Shown here in pieces: positions 6,097 to 7,217 of a DNA stretch of 7,217 nucleotides. The DNA comes from Aquariibacter sp964433315 (lineage in GTDB: Bacteria > Pseudomonadota > Gammaproteobacteria > Burkholderiales > Burkholderiaceae_C), in contig CAYSQO010000085.1 of the NCBI GenBank assembly GCA_964433315.1, positions 1 through 7,217 of the forward strand. Direction: 5' to 3'. Below the pieces are notes generated by a model, which saw only the letters and a list, made by a program, of their open reading frames with translations, was not told the origin of the DNA and searched no databases. Each line of letters opens with the position of its first letter. Position 1 is the stretch's first letter. The position numbers and the translations under genes are program-made.

Positions 6097-6174
6097 CGAC
6101 TCCCCCTCTTGGGGGTGATCCGTTGCGTTGCGTGGCGTGGCGCGTACGACAAGCCTTGGATCCCGCGGCTGGGG

Positions 6175-6204
6175 GTGCCAACCCCATTTCCGTGGACTTA
6201 TCAT
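6175..6204 (+). promoter_or_regulatory. Candidate sigma-70 promoter of the PEP-CTERM gene
   Basis: TATCAT at 6199-6204 matches the -10 consensus at five of six bases. GTGCCA at 6175-6180 matches the -35 at four of six, with an 18-bp spacer. The region around it (CTTATCATGTTTTGTAAG) is the most A/T-rich part of the 6097-6237 gap. The start codon is 33 nt downstream of the -10 box. I looked for a sigma-54 GG-N10-GC pattern, known for some PEP-CTERM genes, and found none convincing. Confidence 0.4.
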
Positions 6205-6237
6205 GTTTTGTAAGCAACCGGATCAGGCCGTCCCCCG

Positions 6238-7059
6238 ATGAAATCAAAGTTTGCGCAGGTTCACGAGCGAGACACTCACCGCCCGCAATGGGTGTTGCTC
6301 GCTGTTCTGGCCCTGACGCTGGCTGGCGCGCCGGCTTGGGCTCAGACCCAGAAGGCCAAGAAGGTCAAGAAGGCGGCTGCCGCGCCGGTGTCCGGCGTGG
6401 TCGAGAGCTGTCGCTGGGAACGCCCCGGTGACAAGCCCTTCAACGGGCTGGTGCCGAAGACCCTGAACCGATACGTCAAGACCATGCCGGCCGAACTGCG
6501 CAAGCGCTTCGAGGCCCGGATGGACCGGATCGAGTACGACGATTTCGTCGAGATCCGCCGCGACAGCATCGTCGGGACCTACAGCTACGAGCCCGAGATC
6601 CGCGACCTCATGTTCGGCGACCGTCCCCAGGTCTGCCGCAAGCCGAGCCGGGCGCACTGGCCGGATTCGATGGTCGCCCGGGGTCTGGTCTATTGCGAGG
6701 GCAACGACTGCATCGTCGTCTCGACCGAGCTGCGCAATGTCGGCCGCATCACGCGCCTGCCTGAGAAGGTGCTGTCGCGCGAGGTCGAGGTGCTCCCGGC
6801 CCAGCTGCCCGCGGCGCTGCCGCCGGTGGCCATCACGGGTTCACCGCCCGAGCCCAGCCTGGCGCCGGTCTTCGGTGCGGCGCCCACGGCGCCAAGCTCC
6901 ACCTTCCTGCCGCCCTCGGGCGGGGCGCCCAACCTGCCCTACACGCCGATCCTCAATCCGGTCCCGCCGACGCCGCCGGTTCCGGAGCCGGGGGTCTGGG
7001 CCCTGCTGGCTGCCGGTCTGCTCGTCGTGGCCGCCCGGGCCCGTCGTCGTCCCGATTGA
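6238..7059 (+). CDS. PEP-CTERM sorting domain protein of unknown function
   Basis: A 273-residue exported protein. Residues 1-35 look like a Sec signal peptide with a long polar n-region, the core VLLAVLALTLAG and a likely cut after AWA. A KAKKVKKAAAAP tract follows (39-50). The middle (about 53-185) is soluble and charged, with four cysteines (C58, C133, C153, C158), enough for two disulfides in the periplasm. I recognise no known domain there. Residues about 186-247 are a Pro/Ala/Ser-rich linker. The tail is a classic PEP-CTERM: VPEP at 248-251, the hydrophobic helix VWALLAAGLLVVAA and the basic end RARRRPD. Such tails are cut by exosortase (EpsH/XrtA), which releases or anchors the protein outside the cell with exopolysaccharide. 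No exosortase gene is in the window. The start is ATG at 6238 with only a weak AGG upstream. It stands alone, after a terminator and facing a convergent neighbour. Confidence 0.88.
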   Translation: MKSKFAQVHERDTHRPQWVLLAVLALTLAGAPAWAQTQKAKKVKKAAAAPVSGVVESCRWERPGDKPFNGLVPKTLNRYVKTMPAELRKRFEARMDRIEYDDFVEIRRDSIVGTYSYEPEIRDLMFGDRPQVCRKPSRAHWPDSMVARGLVYCEGNDCIVVSTELRNVGRITRLPEKVLSREVEVLPAQLPAALPPVAITGSPPEPSLAPVFGAAPTAPSSTFLPPSGGAPNLPYTPILNPVPPTPPVPEPGVWALLAAGLLVVAARARRRPD

Positions 7060-7068
7060 TCCCGGAAG

Positions 7069-7096
7069 GGGCGCGTCACCGGGAGGTGCCGCGCCC
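7069..7096. terminator. Hairpin downstream of the PEP-CTERM gene
   Basis: GGGCGCG (7069-7075) pairs with CGCGCCC (7090-7096), continued by CACC (7077-7080) with GGTG (7085-7088). There is one mismatched position and a GGGA loop. It starts 10 nt after the stop codon and has no T tract. It is a likely 3'-end structure shared by the two convergent genes. Confidence 0.45.
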
Positions 7097-7129
7097 GCCG
7101 CAGACGCGGCCTCAGTGCGTCTGGGCGGG
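7094..7129. other. Stem-loop spanning the stop codon of the convergent CAP-like gene
   Basis: CCCGCC (7094-7099) and CAGACGC (7101-7107) pair with GCGTCTG (7117-7123) and GGCGGG (7124-7129), with one bulged G at 7100. The 9-nt loop contains the minus-strand stop. Its left edge overlaps the hairpin at 7069-7096, so the two structures are mutually exclusive at that edge. Confidence 0.4.
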
Positions 7130-7217
7130 ATCGTCCAGGCGCTGCCCGAAGTGGGCCACCCAGTAACGGCCGTAGCTTGAGCCGCTGCGCTCGAAGCAGG
7201 CCAGACCGACTTCCGTG
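7112..7217 (-). CDS. C-terminal end of a CAP/SCP-family secreted protein (partial)
   Basis: Thirty-four codons run from the window edge to the stop at 7112-7114: TEVGLACFERSGSS, then YGRYWVAHFGQRL and DDPAQTH. The segment with a hydrophobic strand ending in a Cys, followed by YGRYWVxxFG, closely resembles the last strands of bacterial CAP (SCP-like, YkwD-type) domains, which often end in a GxYWTQVFG pattern. CAP proteins are usually secreted. Their roles are varied and mostly unknown in bacteria. The assignment rests on one motif only. The rest of the gene is outside the window. It converges on the PEP-CTERM gene. Confidence 0.6.
   Translation of the reverse strand, partial: TEVGLACFERSGSSYGRYWVAHFGQRLDDPAQTH

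Noticed and set aside
6102..6115. CCCCC-TCTT-GGGGG as a second terminator
   Set aside because: A five-pair stem with no T tract on the + strand, just after a complete terminator. It is too weak to call.
5441..6247. Minus-strand open frame (268 codons) antisense to the SWIB gene
   Set aside because: The Leu/Gly/Arg-rich translation is the mirror of the AAG/GCC-rich tail codons and it runs through the intrinsic terminator.

Overview
The window is very GC-rich and reads as chromosomal DNA from a betaproteobacterium of the order Burkholderiales, possibly the Rubrivivax/Leptothrix/Ideonella group. That placement is an inference. It rests on base composition and on the gene set: a PglL-type O-oligosaccharyltransferase, stand-alone moaC, a BepA-like M48 protease, an ohrR-ohr pair, a lysine-rich-tail SWIB protein and a PEP-CTERM surface protein. 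I see no insertion sequence, integrase, CRISPR array, tRNA or rRNA, and no break in composition that would suggest a recently acquired island.

Layout. Positions 1-52 hold what looks like the last 16 codons of an upstream + strand gene. Positions 105-1910 (+) encode a multi-spanning PglL/Wzy_C protein that probably O-glycosylates pilin or other exported proteins. It converges across a GC-rich hairpin on moaC (1971-2474, -), a molybdenum cofactor enzyme with every catalytic residue I could align. moaC is divergent, over 52 bp, from a BepA/YfgC-like periplasmic zinc protease with a C-terminal TPR-type region (2527-4305, +). That gene converges on the organic-peroxide module, ohr (4345-4770, -) and its thiol-based MarR-type repressor ohrR (4838-5374, -). 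Two tandem palindromes in the 5402-5429 stretch upstream of ohrR look like OhrR operators.

Beyond a 252-bp intergenic region lies a small + strand gene (5627-6022) for a histone-H1-like Lys/Ala/Pro tail fused to a SWIB domain. It is closed by a textbook intrinsic terminator. A second intergenic region with a plausible promoter leads to a PEP-CTERM protein (6238-7059, +). The window ends in the last 34 codons of a convergent gene (7112-7217, -) resembling the C-terminus of CAP/SCP-family secreted proteins.

How the genes relate. Only ohrR-ohr forms a clear functional pair: peroxide sensing plus peroxide reduction. The others are mostly single-gene units with hairpins between convergent neighbours. 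Several concern the envelope or exterior (PglL, BepA-like protease, PEP-CTERM protein, CAP protein), but nothing shows that they act together. I did not find a clear undescribed multi-gene system. The least explained items are the PEP-CTERM protein with four cysteines and no recognised domain, and the SWIB/H1-like chromatin protein.
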